Source: Fervidobacterium gondwanense DSM 13020
GTDB lineage: Bacteria > Thermotogota > Thermotogae > Thermotogales > Fervidobacteriaceae
NCBI RefSeq assembly: GCF_900143265.1
Contig: NZ_FRDJ01000006.1
Coordinates: 61,947 to 125,946 of the forward strand
Direction: 5' to 3'
DNA length: 64,000 bases
Shown: piece by piece, positions 26,034 through 34,907 of the stretch
Numbering within the stretch: position 1 is the stretch's first letter
Layout of the letters: every line of letters begins with the position of its first letter
Notes under the pieces: model-generated
What the model was told of the DNA's origin: nothing
The model's database searches: none
The model's input: only the letters and a program-made list of their open reading frames with translations
Position numbers and translations under genes: made by a program

Positions 26034-28181
26034 CTACTTAACAGTAATCGCGAAAATATGAACGTTCATTTCCATTGGCAGAGTTATTTCAAGAAAATCA
26101 AGGCCTTGAACTGATACACTGTAAAGATCCAACCCGCAACGGATAAATTGTTTTTCGCCACTCGCGATATATCTGTAATCCAAGACTAAGCCTTCAGGCT
26201 CATTGCACCAATCTTTTACTTGCATCTCATATCTCTGTCCGTTCATATTCAGCTCTGTTTTGTAATCCCCATGATTTGCCGCAGCAAGGATATATATAGT
26301 ACTGTAATTCCCCAATCCGTTAACCTTTATAACTTGTCCATCACAGCGAATGTTGTCTAAACCGCTTGTGGCTATATAGAAAGGTATGTCTTTTATAACT
26401 GTTATACCCTCATTCACTTCGCTTTCCGGAAGATACGCACCAATTGCTCCGCCTAAGTTATCGAAATTCCCAGGTCTTTGAGGCGTACCAAATCCGTCGT
26501 TGTTGAAGATTTCTTTGAGGTCAAGTGCTTTGAATTCGTTGATTTGAGAAAAGTCTACTTCAACTTCGTAAGATACTCGCTTTTCAATCTTTTCAAAAAC
26601 TACGGCTTCTGTTATCTGTGTTTTCTTTTCTGCTAAATTGTATACCAAACTCTTGCTTGTTTCGTTATCTTTGAAAGATATCCCGATATACTCTGGTATA
26701 AGCACTACCTGATCAAGAGAACAGCTATTGGTTAGTGAAAGACTTAATGAATTCTCTATTTGAATTTCTCCAACTTCAAAGATCCCACTTCCAGAGATAT
26801 TCTTTTTCAACTGATTCACAGCGGAAATGGTTATCGCGTTATTTGAGAACACGCCAGATATGAGTACATAGTACTTACCAGGTTTAATGTTGTCCAAAAC
26901 CTTTTTGAGTCTCGCCCTTTCATTAATTTTTAGTGCTGCTCCACCTCCGTAATCGCCTGTTACAATCCTCACATCAGATATTCCAACGTCAAAAGTCTCC
27001 GCCTCTAAGACCTTTAAACCCTCTCGGCCTAAGATGTTCGGATTTTCAGCGAGTATCTGGAACTTCTCTGGAAGTTTCATCACGTACAGTAGACTTCTCA
27101 GTGCACAAATCGTAGATTCCGCACCCGCATTCCTGTTGTAATGCATGTACTCAAGACCATCGTACCCTTCCCCGCTCTCTCCAAGCATCCTTACTCCCAA
27201 TCTGTTCCCACCAAACAGCCATGATGATAACAGAGAAGCAAAGTAAGCATATTTCTCATCCCCCGTTATCTCGAACAGTTTGACGTTTGGTACCACGACA
27301 CATTCAAGTGCATAGGCAAGTTCTGGATAGAGTTTTACATAATTGCCTATGGAATATATCAGTCCTGTTGACAATAGGAGAGGTATCTGATTATCGAGCG
27401 AGCGCTTGGCAAGTTCTATGAGCTTACTATCGCCTAATACTTTGTACGCTTCTACCAAAGCCTCCGTGTAGTGGTTTCCCCAGCCGTTCCAGAGGAACCG
27501 GTCTTGATAGACCGAAAAGAATCCTTTTAGATATGAAAATCCAGTCCATTCATATCGAGTCAGCTCCATAGAATATTTCTCGAGATCTTTCTTCACATTT
27601 TCGTCCTTTGTTAACTTGTAGTAATTAGAAAGTCCAATCACATACAGTGAAAGTTGATCTCCTGCTATTGGAGGTTTCCTTTTTATAGCTGAATATGCTC
27701 TTCTCAAAGCTAACATTATTCTTTCTTCGTTATGAAATTGGGCAAGTTTCGAAAGTCCGGCAAAAGCCCTTAATGCCCACCAAGATGATGACTTTTCGCT
27801 CGTGATACCGTGCTTATTAATGGTCCCATCAACCCAAGCGAAGTTGTAAAACTCACCGTCGGAAGTTTGCATCTTCAACACAAACTTCGACGCTTCCTTT
27901 GCAAGCTCTAAATAGGACACGTCTTTAGTAATTTCGTACGCTTCACTGTAAAGCAATACAACCCTTGCAACATCGTCAGCGCAAGTGTCGCCTTCTCCTT
28001 GCGCCGTAGCAACTTCGAAATGATCGCCTTTGTTGTTAGCGTAAACCCAGTAGCCTTTTACTTCTTCACCTTCGAGCAAGAATTTTTGCCCAAGTCTTTC
28101 AAGGTGCGTGTTGTTAAATGTAATTGCTGAAAATGATACTAAATGTAAAATTAGAAACACACTTACCAAGAATTTTTTCAC
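26034..28181 (-). CDS. Exported alpha-barrel protein, possible glycoside hydrolase
   Basis: About 715 residues from GTG 28181, which lies 9 bases after GGGAG; the ATG three codons earlier abuts the site. A signal peptide is at about 1-20. The first 370 residues have the rhythm of an (alpha/alpha)6 toroid ('KSSSWWALRAFAGLSKLAQ', 'YSEAYEITKDVSYLELAKEASKFV'), as found in several sugar lyases and hydrolases. The C-terminal half is beta-rich ('GTPQRPGNFDNLGGAIGAYLPE'). No family was recognised, and catalytic residues were not identified. It is downstream of the next exported protein and is probably part of the same operon, controlled by the LacI regulator (inference). Confidence 0.6.
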   Translation of the reverse strand: MKKFLVSVFLILHLVSFSAITFNNTHLERLGQKFLLEGEEVKGYWVYANNKGDHFEVATAQGEGDTCADDVARVVLLYSEAYEITKDVSYLELAKEASKFVLKMQTSDGEFYNFAWVDGTINKHGITSEKSSSWWALRAFAGLSKLAQFHNEERIMLALRRAYSAIKRKPPIAGDQLSLYVIGLSNYYKLTKDENVKKDLEKYSMELTRYEWTGFSYLKGFFSVYQDRFLWNGWGNHYTEALVEAYKVLGDSKLIELAKRSLDNQIPLLLSTGLIYSIGNYVKLYPELAYALECVVVPNVKLFEITGDEKYAYFASLLSSWLFGGNRLGVRMLGESGEGYDGLEYMHYNRNAGAESTICALRSLLYVMKLPEKFQILAENPNILGREGLKVLEAETFDVGISDVRIVTGDYGGGAALKINERARLKKVLDNIKPGKYYVLISGVFSNNAITISAVNQLKKNISGSGIFEVGEIQIENSLSLSLTNSCSLDQVVLIPEYIGISFKDNETSKSLVYNLAEKKTQITEAVVFEKIEKRVSYEVEVDFSQINEFKALDLKEIFNNDGFGTPQRPGNFDNLGGAIGAYLPESEVNEGITVIKDIPFYIATSGLDNIRCDGQVIKVNGLGNYSTIYILAAANHGDYKTELNMNGQRYEMQVKDWCNEPEGLVLDYRYIASGEKQFIRCGLDLYSVSVQGLDFLEITLPMEMNVHIFAITVK

Positions 28182-28214
28182 ACATTTCATCTCCCTTAAA
28201 AACCTTAGAAATCA

Positions 28215-28236
28215 GACCGGGGATTTCTCCCCGGTC
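28215..28236 (-). other. Intergenic stem-loop between two exported-protein genes
   Basis: Perfect 8-bp stem GACCGGGG / CCCCGGTC with a 6-base loop in the gap between the two minus-strand genes. On the minus strand no T tract follows, so it is more likely an mRNA stability or attenuation element than a full terminator. Confidence 0.55.
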
Positions 28237-28249
28237 AAAAGATTTGATC

Positions 28250-29569
28250 TTATTCTCCAATTTTAATGCTTCTGAACGATGCACTCTTGTTTTCAATAAA
28301 TTTAATCGCTTCTTCAACACTCTTTGCGTTGTACAGCGTAAAGAGTCTCAAGTGCTGTACAACATCTCCGGCTTTGTATCTGTTCGGCATGTCCTCAACC
28401 TTCATCGAGTAGACGCCCGTTGTTGAAGGATATGCATCGAATTCGCCAGGCATCCATTTGAAGACGCCATCTCTAAATTCAAGGCTTTCGTATACCCATG
28501 TGTCTGAATCGAGCCATTTTTTGTAATCAGCTGGAACAACTGGTACTTCTGGCAATATTTCAGCAACGCCAACATTTCCTTTCGACGAGAAATTGCTCCT
28601 CCATCTTTCCATCGATGCAAAGATATAAGTAGCGCCCCACCAAAGTGGTTTCATACTGTTCCCAGCAGGAAATACGATATATGGTGTCTTGTCTACCCAC
28701 GTTACAGCATCTCTTTGCAACCAATATTCATATGGTGTAATGTTGAGCTGGTCAGCCCATACTAACCTTCTGAAAACTGGAAGGATGTGGACAGTATCAT
28801 CAAATGCAGGTATAATTGGCCTTGTTACCATCGTTTGCACTTTCATCATATCTGCATATGTTTCAAATACGAATTTGTTGTCAACGAGTATATCCCCATT
28901 CTTGAAAATATGTGTAACAATCTCCTGTCTTAGCCCATTAAATTTCTCTGATTTGAGAATAGCCACAACACCAACTGCAACAGGTCCCGGATCAAGCACT
29001 TTAATCGATACAACCCTAAACGCGCTGCTCGTTTCTTCATGGTGATCGCCCAATTTTCCATCAACATAGTATGTCGAGTTGAACCAACCGCTTACTCTTG
29101 CAATGCCAACCTCATCGAGCAACTTGGCTTTTATCGTGCCAAATTGTGTAACTTGAACCAAACCGTGGTCATTGATCATGGCTTCAAAACTACCATCTAC
29201 CGCTGTCACTTTCCAACCTTTTTCGTCTTTGGAGACACTAAATGCTTTCGGATAAACAACCGCCTTTTTCGCAGAATCTTCAACAACTATCTGTGCATTG
29301 CCTTTTACAATGGAGACCAGATAGTCTGGTGCAGAAACTCTGCCGTTACCATCAACATCTTCGAGCTGGAACGGGACTTCTTTTCCATCAACAACTACTT
29401 TCAAGCTTGTCCAATCTGGTTCAAAGTCCTCAGGCAGCAGGTCGACCAAGCTTCCCATTTGCAGTACTAAAGGTACTTCCACATTTCCAGCCTTGACTGG
29501 AATACTCACCGAAGCGCCAAACAAACTAAGTGCTAATAAAAGTACTAAAGACATCAGAACCCTCTTCAT
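28250..29569 (-). CDS. Exported protein of unknown family, sugar-cluster member
   Basis: About 439 residues from ATG 29569, 8 bases after GGGAGG; a GTG three codons upstream abuts the site. A signal peptide covers about 1-22. The mature part is mostly beta ('VVDGKEVPFQLEDVDGNGRV', 'EIVTHIFKNGDILVDNKFVF', 'PYIVFPAGNSMKPLWWGAT'), like polysaccharide lyase or DUF4861-type folds, without motifs I can assign. It lies behind a -10 element and a LacI-type operator, facing away from the lacI gene, so it is likely a target of that regulator. Confidence 0.6.
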   Translation of the reverse strand: MKRVLMSLVLLLALSLFGASVSIPVKAGNVEVPLVLQMGSLVDLLPEDFEPDWTSLKVVVDGKEVPFQLEDVDGNGRVSAPDYLVSIVKGNAQIVVEDSAKKAVVYPKAFSVSKDEKGWKVTAVDGSFEAMINDHGLVQVTQFGTIKAKLLDEVGIARVSGWFNSTYYVDGKLGDHHEETSSAFRVVSIKVLDPGPVAVGVVAILKSEKFNGLRQEIVTHIFKNGDILVDNKFVFETYADMMKVQTMVTRPIIPAFDDTVHILPVFRRLVWADQLNITPYEYWLQRDAVTWVDKTPYIVFPAGNSMKPLWWGATYIFASMERWRSNFSSKGNVGVAEILPEVPVVPADYKKWLDSDTWVYESLEFRDGVFKWMPGEFDAYPSTTGVYSMKVEDMPNRYKAGDVVQHLRLFTLYNAKSVEEAIKFIENKSASFRSIKIGE

Positions 29570-29644
29570 ACACTCCACCTCCCTGGAAGTTTGATGTTAT
29601 AGAGGTAATAAATCACCAGATTTCTTGCGGAACGGAAAAAATAA

Positions 29645-29656
29645 GTAAACGCTTAC
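29645..29656 (-). promoter_or_regulatory. LacI-type operator before the exported-protein genes
   Basis: Perfect 12-bp palindrome GTAAACGCTTAC, the centre of a LacI-family operator. On the minus strand it lies about a dozen bases after a TATAAT (29668-29673), so a bound repressor would sit near the transcription start. Confidence 0.7.
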
Positions 29657-29667
29657 ATACATTGCAT

Positions 29668-29673
29668 ATTATA
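29668..29673 (-). promoter_or_regulatory. -10 element of the exported-protein operon
   Basis: TATAAT on the minus strand, just before the operator. A TTGTTT at 29689-29694 could be the -35, but the spacing of 15 is short. Confidence 0.45.
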
Positions 29674-29802
29674 TATTCGTGATTGGAAAAACAATAATTG
29701 ATTTATTGCCAAAAATTCTATTATTTTTTTAATTAATAAACAAATTCTTCTTTTTTATTTTGTTTTTAAATATTTACTATGCTTTTCTTACGAATTCTTA
29801 TT

Positions 29803-29830
29803 TTGTTACCGAACAAAAAGGTTTTATAAT
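29803..29830 (+). promoter_or_regulatory. Promoter of lacI
   Basis: TTGTTA (29803-29808), 16-base spacer, TATAAT (29825-29830), about 70 bases before the lacI start. Confidence 0.65.
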
Positions 29831-29841
29831 TATAGTGAATA

Positions 29842-29855
29842 TGAAAGCGTTTACA
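29842..29855 (+). promoter_or_regulatory. LacI-type operator before lacI and the ABC genes
   Basis: TGAAAGCGTTTACA, the reverse-complement counterpart of the palindrome at 29645-29656 with one mismatch. It lies 12 bases after the -10 box, as expected for autoregulation and control of the downstream ABC transporter genes. Confidence 0.7.
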
Positions 29856-29901
29856 TCCTCTCAGTTCGATTCTTCATTCTCTTGATTCCGGGGGTGTTCT
29901 A

Positions 29902-30876
29902 ATGGCTTCGATCGAAGATGTAGCGAAAAGGGCTGGCGTATCAATTGCAACTGTTTCTCGGGTTCTCAATGGAACGGGTTATGTCTCCGAAAGCACTGAG
30001 ATAAAGGTCTTGAAGGCCATAAGGGAATTGGGGTACGTGCCACATTTTTCAGCTAAATCACTTGCAAGAAAGAAAAGTTTCAAAGTGGGTGTAATTATAA
30101 GCAAGAGGATTGATGAATTGCTCAAAACAAACGTCGGGGAATTTTACAAGATTATACTTGATGCAATTGAGAATTATGCTGCGCTTTACAAGATATCCTT
30201 AGAGATTGTGCTTCTTGAAGATGTTCTCAAAACTTCAGAGGTTGAATTTGATGGCTTCATAATCGTTGGTAGTGACGCTTCGGAAGAAGAGATAAATTTC
30301 CTTTCATCCAAGGCGAAGGTTGTCCTTGTTGATCACTATATAGATGGGTTGAGAATAGATAGCATCGTAAGTGACGGATACGATGGTGTGTTTTACGTGA
30401 CAAGGAATTTCATCGATGCTGGATACAACAGAATTGTCCACATCCACGGACCACTTAAATATTACGGCTTTAGAGATAGGTACAACGGATACGTGAGCGC
30501 TATGCAAAGATATGGAAAGTTGCCAATACTCTTTGAGTACGACGATTTACACGATGAGGTTGATTCAGTTTTGAAAAGAGTTCTGAGAGATTGGGTACCA
30601 CAGGTTATAATTTGTTCCAACGATGTGATAGCATTGAGAGTCCTTAGTAAATTAAAAGAATGGGGTTACAAGATTCCAAATGAAATAAGTGTCGTTGGAT
30701 TTGACGACATACCAGATGCTGAAAAAGAGGGTCTATCAACGCTTCGAGTTCAGAAAGCTGAGATGGGCATAAACGCTGTGAAACGTCTCAACGAGATATT
30801 GACTGGTCAGAGCCTGCATCCTCACAAACAGTGTCTTTATACTTCATATATTAAGAGAAATTCAAGTTTAATCTAA
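29902..30876 (+). CDS. LacI-family transcriptional repressor
   Basis: A 324-residue repressor. Residues 1-50 form the LacI helix-turn-helix ('SIEDVAKRAGVSIATVSRVLNG') and hinge; the rest is a periplasmic-binding-like effector domain ('CSNDVIALRVLSKLKEWGYKIP', 'VVGFDDIPDAEKEGLSTLRV'). The start follows GGGGGTG. It is flanked by matching operators (29645-29656 and 29842-29855), so it probably controls both the divergent exported proteins and the ABC transporter. Effector likely an oligosaccharide or sugar phosphate. Confidence 0.92.
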   Translation: MASIEDVAKRAGVSIATVSRVLNGTGYVSESTEIKVLKAIRELGYVPHFSAKSLARKKSFKVGVIISKRIDELLKTNVGEFYKIILDAIENYAALYKISLEIVLLEDVLKTSEVEFDGFIIVGSDASEEEINFLSSKAKVVLVDHYIDGLRIDSIVSDGYDGVFYVTRNFIDAGYNRIVHIHGPLKYYGFRDRYNGYVSAMQRYGKLPILFEYDDLHDEVDSVLKRVLRDWVPQVIICSNDVIALRVLSKLKEWGYKIPNEISVVGFDDIPDAEKEGLSTLRVQKAEMGINAVKRLNEILTGQSLHPHKQCLYTSYIKRNSSLI

Positions 30877-30912
30877 ATCGATTTCCACATTCTTTAGTGA
30901 GGAGGGGATATT

Positions 30913-32172
30913 ATGAAAAGGTTGGTAGTTTCTATTGTGTTCTTGTCGTTGCTATTAGTTTCGGTAAGTGCTGTTGCAGTAAAACTAACGTTCTGGACTG
31001 CTCCAAATGCGTTCCAAGAAGAATTCTGGAAAACGATAGTAGCACAATGGAATAAACTGAGACCAGATGTTCAAATCGAAGTTCAGACCATCCCTGCTGC
31101 CGGAAGTTCAGAAGAGGCTATCCTGAGTGCAATAGCAGCTGGAAACGCCCCAGATTTTTGCGAAAACATCTTTAGTGGCTTTGCCGCTCAGCTCGCCGAT
31201 ATAGGTGCCTTGTATGCACTTGACAACTTCGGGAGTGATTTCCAGAAATTGATTGAAACACGAAAGATGAAAAGCATTATTGACTCTTGGAAGATCAAAG
31301 GCAAATATTACGTATTCCCCATCTACTCCAACCCAATGATATTCTGGTGGCGCGGCGACATTTTGAAGAAGCTTGGGTACAACGAACCGCCAAGGACGTA
31401 CAGCCAGATTTACGAAATTAGTAAGAAATTCGCCGATGGGAAGAAGAATTTCACAATGCAGGTTATCTCAGGTCGCAACTGGTGGGACAGGTGGTTTGAC
31501 TTCATAACTTACTACTATTCTGCAACTGGCGGGAAGTCGTACATAGATGTTGCCAAACGAAAGGTAAACTTCGGAGATGAATATGGTTTGCAGATATCGG
31601 AATTCATATACAACATGTTCAAGAACAAGTACACCGCTGTTGAATTGGGAACTAATCCTTTCTACAACGGAACAATCTTAGCGAAGATAACAGGGCCATG
31701 GGAAGTGAATTGGGCAAAGGAAACGTTCCCAAAGGTAGTTCCAGAGATATGGTTCTCCGCACCACCTGTGCCAGATAATTATCCAAAAGATAAACCTATT
31801 TACACATTTGCAGACAGCAAGGGATTAGTGATATTCTCCACATGTAAAGACAAGAAAGCAGCGTTTGAATTCATCTCTTGGGTGTTCTCAAACGTTCAGA
31901 ACGATGTTCTGTGGATCGAAAAGACACAAATGCCACCCGCACGTGAAGATTTAACCACGAATCCCGCATTCTCAAAGTTCATGAACGATAAGTTCTTTAA
32001 GGCATACTCTTCTTTCGTGCCATATGCAATACCGCCAGCGTTGATTGACAAGACTATAGATATACAACAAGCGATGACAACCCATCTTATAGAGCCACTG
32101 ATGTATATGAAAGGTACGCCAAGCGATATACTAAACAAAGCTGTTAAAGAAGTAAATAAACTCCTCTTCTAA
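30913..32172 (+). CDS. ABC transporter sugar-binding protein
   Basis: A 419-residue extracellular solute-binding protein, family 1. A signal peptide covers residues 1-22 ('LVVSIVFLSLLLVSVSAVA'). The mature domain starts 'VKLTFWTAPNAFQEEFWKTI', and 'GNAPDFCENIFSGFAAQLAD' is typical of the ligand-binding fold. No lipobox cysteine is present. It is preceded by GAGGAGGGGATATT and sits just after lacI; two permeases follow. Confidence 0.93.
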   Translation: MKRLVVSIVFLSLLLVSVSAVAVKLTFWTAPNAFQEEFWKTIVAQWNKLRPDVQIEVQTIPAAGSSEEAILSAIAAGNAPDFCENIFSGFAAQLADIGALYALDNFGSDFQKLIETRKMKSIIDSWKIKGKYYVFPIYSNPMIFWWRGDILKKLGYNEPPRTYSQIYEISKKFADGKKNFTMQVISGRNWWDRWFDFITYYYSATGGKSYIDVAKRKVNFGDEYGLQISEFIYNMFKNKYTAVELGTNPFYNGTILAKITGPWEVNWAKETFPKVVPEIWFSAPPVPDNYPKDKPIYTFADSKGLVIFSTCKDKKAAFEFISWVFSNVQNDVLWIEKTQMPPAREDLTTNPAFSKFMNDKFFKAYSSFVPYAIPPALIDKTIDIQQAMTTHLIEPLMYMKGTPSDILNKAVKEVNKLLF

Positions 32173-32197
32173 TACTCTATGCACTGGATGTGAGCAT

Positions 32198-33103
32198 GTG
32201 AAAGAACAGAAGGCAAGGAACCACAATTCGAGAAGATTTGGAAGGAAAGATAGGATTTTCGGTTATTCAATCGTTTTACCATATTTAGCTTACACTGCTG
32301 TTTTCTGGGGCTATCCGTTTGTTTGGATGTTGGTTCTCGCATTCACAAAGTGGAATTATTTTTCCAAGCCTTCGCTTATCTGGTTTAGTAATTTTGCAAG
32401 GTTATTCACAGATAGTACAATGTTCCGGATAGCCCTTAACACTTTGAATTTCTTGGCTTATCTTATTCCGATGGTCTTAGTCGCATCTTTGTTATTCGCT
32501 CTTGCTCTAAACAAGGTGAAGTTCGGTAAAACGTTCATAATGCTGAGTTTCTTAGTTGCAAATGTGTCTTCAGGCGTTGCTTACTCATTGCTCTTCTCGA
32601 ATCTTTTCGCGGTGAATGGACCTATAAACAGGCTTATTGATAGTCTATTTGGTTTTACGATCCCTTGGTTTTCAAATCCGCAACTTGCGATCTTTTCGAT
32701 ATGTTTGATAATAACTTGGAAGTTCATCGGATATTATGGGTTGATTCTTTACGCAGGTTTAATTTCCATTCCGCAATCGCTCTACGAGGCAGCGGAACTT
32801 GATGGGGCAAACAAGAACGTTATTTTCTGGAAGATTACCTTACCGCTGTTGAATCCATCGCTGATAACAGTAACCGTTTTGGCTGTAATGCTGACTTTTG
32901 GAATTTTCACTGAACCATACATGATCACAGGTGGCGGACCTATGCAACGAACGACAACTTTCTTGATCTACATGTACGACACTGCTTTCAAAAGAATTGA
33001 CCCTTCGTATGCTACAACTGTTGCGATTGTAACAGCACTCGTCAGTTACGGGATAGTCATGTTGATTAGAAAGCTCTTCGAGAAAGAAGTGAGCTTTGTA
33101 TGA
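32198..33103 (+). CDS. ABC sugar permease, first subunit
   Basis: A 301-residue inner-membrane permease of the MalF type with six membrane segments. The EAA loop 'YEAAELDGANKNVIFWKITLPLL' contacts the ATPase. GTG start at 32198 and a 4-base overlap (ATGA-type) with the next permease. No ATPase gene is present here; a shared MsiK-like ATPase elsewhere is likely. Confidence 0.93.
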   Translation: MKEQKARNHNSRRFGRKDRIFGYSIVLPYLAYTAVFWGYPFVWMLVLAFTKWNYFSKPSLIWFSNFARLFTDSTMFRIALNTLNFLAYLIPMVLVASLLFALALNKVKFGKTFIMLSFLVANVSSGVAYSLLFSNLFAVNGPINRLIDSLFGFTIPWFSNPQLAIFSICLIITWKFIGYYGLILYAGLISIPQSLYEAAELDGANKNVIFWKITLPLLNPSLITVTVLAVMLTFGIFTEPYMITGGGPMQRTTTFLIYMYDTAFKRIDPSYATTVAIVTALVSYGIVMLIRKLFEKEVSFV

Positions 33104-33924
33104 GGAAAGAGAAAGTCATTTCATACGTTATCACATTTATAATGCTTTTCTTGGCGTTAGTTTGGATCTATCCATATATTTGGCTTTTCTTATCGTCCTT
33201 TAAACCGGCTGAAGATATCTTCACCACTTTCATTCCAAAGAAGTTTAGTTTAGAACATTACAGATTCATATTTGTCATGGCAAACAAGTTTGAAAGGCCG
33301 TTTATACGAGCTTTCTTGAACAGTCTTTTCATATCTTCGACAGTCACATTCTCTGTTGTATTTACATCTATGTTTATAGGATATGCACTATCGCGCATCA
33401 AGTTTAAATTGGGTAAGGCTGTGTACAATTTCATAATATATCAAATGCTCTTTCCAGGATTCATGTTTATGATACCGATGTTCATACTCATACGCACGTT
33501 CGGCTGGTTGAACACATATCAGGCGCTCATTGTACCTTCACTGACAAGTTCGTGGGGAGTATTCATGTTCGCACAGACTTTCAAAACGATACCACAAGAT
33601 TATATCGATGCTGCAAAAATAGACGGAGCGAGCAATTTTTGGGTTGTAATACAGATAATGTTCCCACTGGCTAAATCAACAGCTTCTATAGTTGGGCTGT
33701 TCACTTTCATAGGGATCTGGGACAATTTCCTTTGGCCACTTATGGTAATGAAAGATTACAAGAATATGCCACTTTCAGTTCTACTTGCGTCGTTCAATCA
33801 TGAGTACGCAAGTTACATCGGCCCTGTTCTCGCAGGCGCTGTTATCCAGACTATACCGATGGTGATCATCTTCTTGCTACTGAGAAACTACTTCTTACAA
33901 GGAATATCTATGTCTTTAAGGTAG
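33100..33924 (+). CDS. ABC sugar permease, second subunit
   Basis: A 274-residue MalG-type permease with six membrane segments and the EAA loop 'YIDAAKIDGASNFWVVIQIMFPL'. It overlaps the first permease by 4 bases. The GH130 phosphorylase follows after 51 bases, so imported substrate is probably cleaved by it. Confidence 0.93.
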   Translation: MRKEKVISYVITFIMLFLALVWIYPYIWLFLSSFKPAEDIFTTFIPKKFSLEHYRFIFVMANKFERPFIRAFLNSLFISSTVTFSVVFTSMFIGYALSRIKFKLGKAVYNFIIYQMLFPGFMFMIPMFILIRTFGWLNTYQALIVPSLTSSWGVFMFAQTFKTIPQDYIDAAKIDGASNFWVVIQIMFPLAKSTASIVGLFTFIGIWDNFLWPLMVMKDYKNMPLSVLLASFNHEYASYIGPVLAGAVIQTIPMVIIFLLLRNYFLQGISMSLR

Positions 33925-33975
33925 AGAAAAAGACAGGAGACTATTACAACATTACAAAAGGAGGAGAAAAAAAAG

Positions 33976-34863
33976 ATGGAGTTAAGATTAAAAAGGCACC
34001 CGTTGAATCCATTACTCGCCCCCGTTCCTGAACACCTTTGGGAAAACAAGTTTGTATTCAACTGCGCCGTTGTTTACGACGGTGAGCTTTTCCACTTACT
34101 CTACAGGGCACAAGGTGTCGATATGGTTTCAAGAATAGGGTACGCCGTTAGCACGGATGGAGTTCGCTTCAATCGGTTTGAGAAACCTGTTTTTTCTCCA
34201 GCAGTAAGCGATGAACTGTACGGCGTTGAAGACCCGAGGATAACCAAAATTGGAGACACATACTACATGCTTTACACAGCTTACTCACCAAAAGGTCCAA
34301 GAGTAGCCTTAGCATCGACAAAGAATTTCATTACTTGGAAGAGATATGGCGTAGTGATAAAGGACGAAATCAACAATAAAGATGCCGCTCTCTTCCCAGA
34401 AAAGATAAATGGCAAGTACGTAATGCTCCACAGATTCGAACCGGACATTTGGTTGGCATTTTCTGATGATCTTGTAAACTGGGGAAACTACGTAAGCATA
34501 GCTGGTCCGAGAAAAGGTTACTGGGATAATCTAAAAATTGGTGCTGGTGCTCCACCAATAAAGACACCTTATGGCTGGCTGCTGCTCTACCATGGTGTAG
34601 AAGAAGCACCAAGACCGATATACAGGCTCGGATTCATATTACTTGATCTTAATGACCCAACAAAAGTAATTAAGAGAAGTGAAGAGCCAATCTTAGAACC
34701 GGAAGAAGAATGGGAAATATTTGGCGGTGTACCAAATGTGGTTTTCAGCGATGCAATGGTTGAGTACAATGGTCAATATTATGTGTATTACGGTGCTGCT
34801 GACAATTACATAGCCCTTGCCACAATCGAAGTCGAAGAAGTAATGAAATGGTGCAAATTATAA
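33976..34863 (+). CDS. GH130 glycoside phosphorylase
   Basis: A 295-residue five-bladed beta-propeller of family GH130, whose members phosphorolyse beta-mannosides (or beta-1,2-mannobiose). The proton-donor aspartate is D86 in 'GVEDPR'; 'LLYRAQG' and 'DAMVEYNGQYYVYYGAADN' are further conserved blades. GGAGG lies before ATG 33976. It ends the ABC operon; a terminator follows. Product mannose-1-phosphate would join with the phosphomannose isomerase at 9.5 kb. Confidence 0.9.
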   Translation: MELRLKRHPLNPLLAPVPEHLWENKFVFNCAVVYDGELFHLLYRAQGVDMVSRIGYAVSTDGVRFNRFEKPVFSPAVSDELYGVEDPRITKIGDTYYMLYTAYSPKGPRVALASTKNFITWKRYGVVIKDEINNKDAALFPEKINGKYVMLHRFEPDIWLAFSDDLVNWGNYVSIAGPRKGYWDNLKIGAGAPPIKTPYGWLLLYHGVEEAPRPIYRLGFILLDLNDPTKVIKRSEEPILEPEEEWEIFGGVPNVVFSDAMVEYNGQYYVYYGAADNYIALATIEVEEVMKWCKL

Positions 34864-34873
34864 ACTTTGAAGA

Positions 34874-34897
34874 AAGAACGGGGATACCCCCGTTCTT
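34874..34897. terminator. Bidirectional terminator
   Basis: Stem AAGAACGGGG / CCCCGTTCTT, short loop, T-rich on both sides. Separates the GH130 gene and the pfkB gene. Confidence 0.85.
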
Positions 34898-34907
34898 CTT
34901 ATTATTC

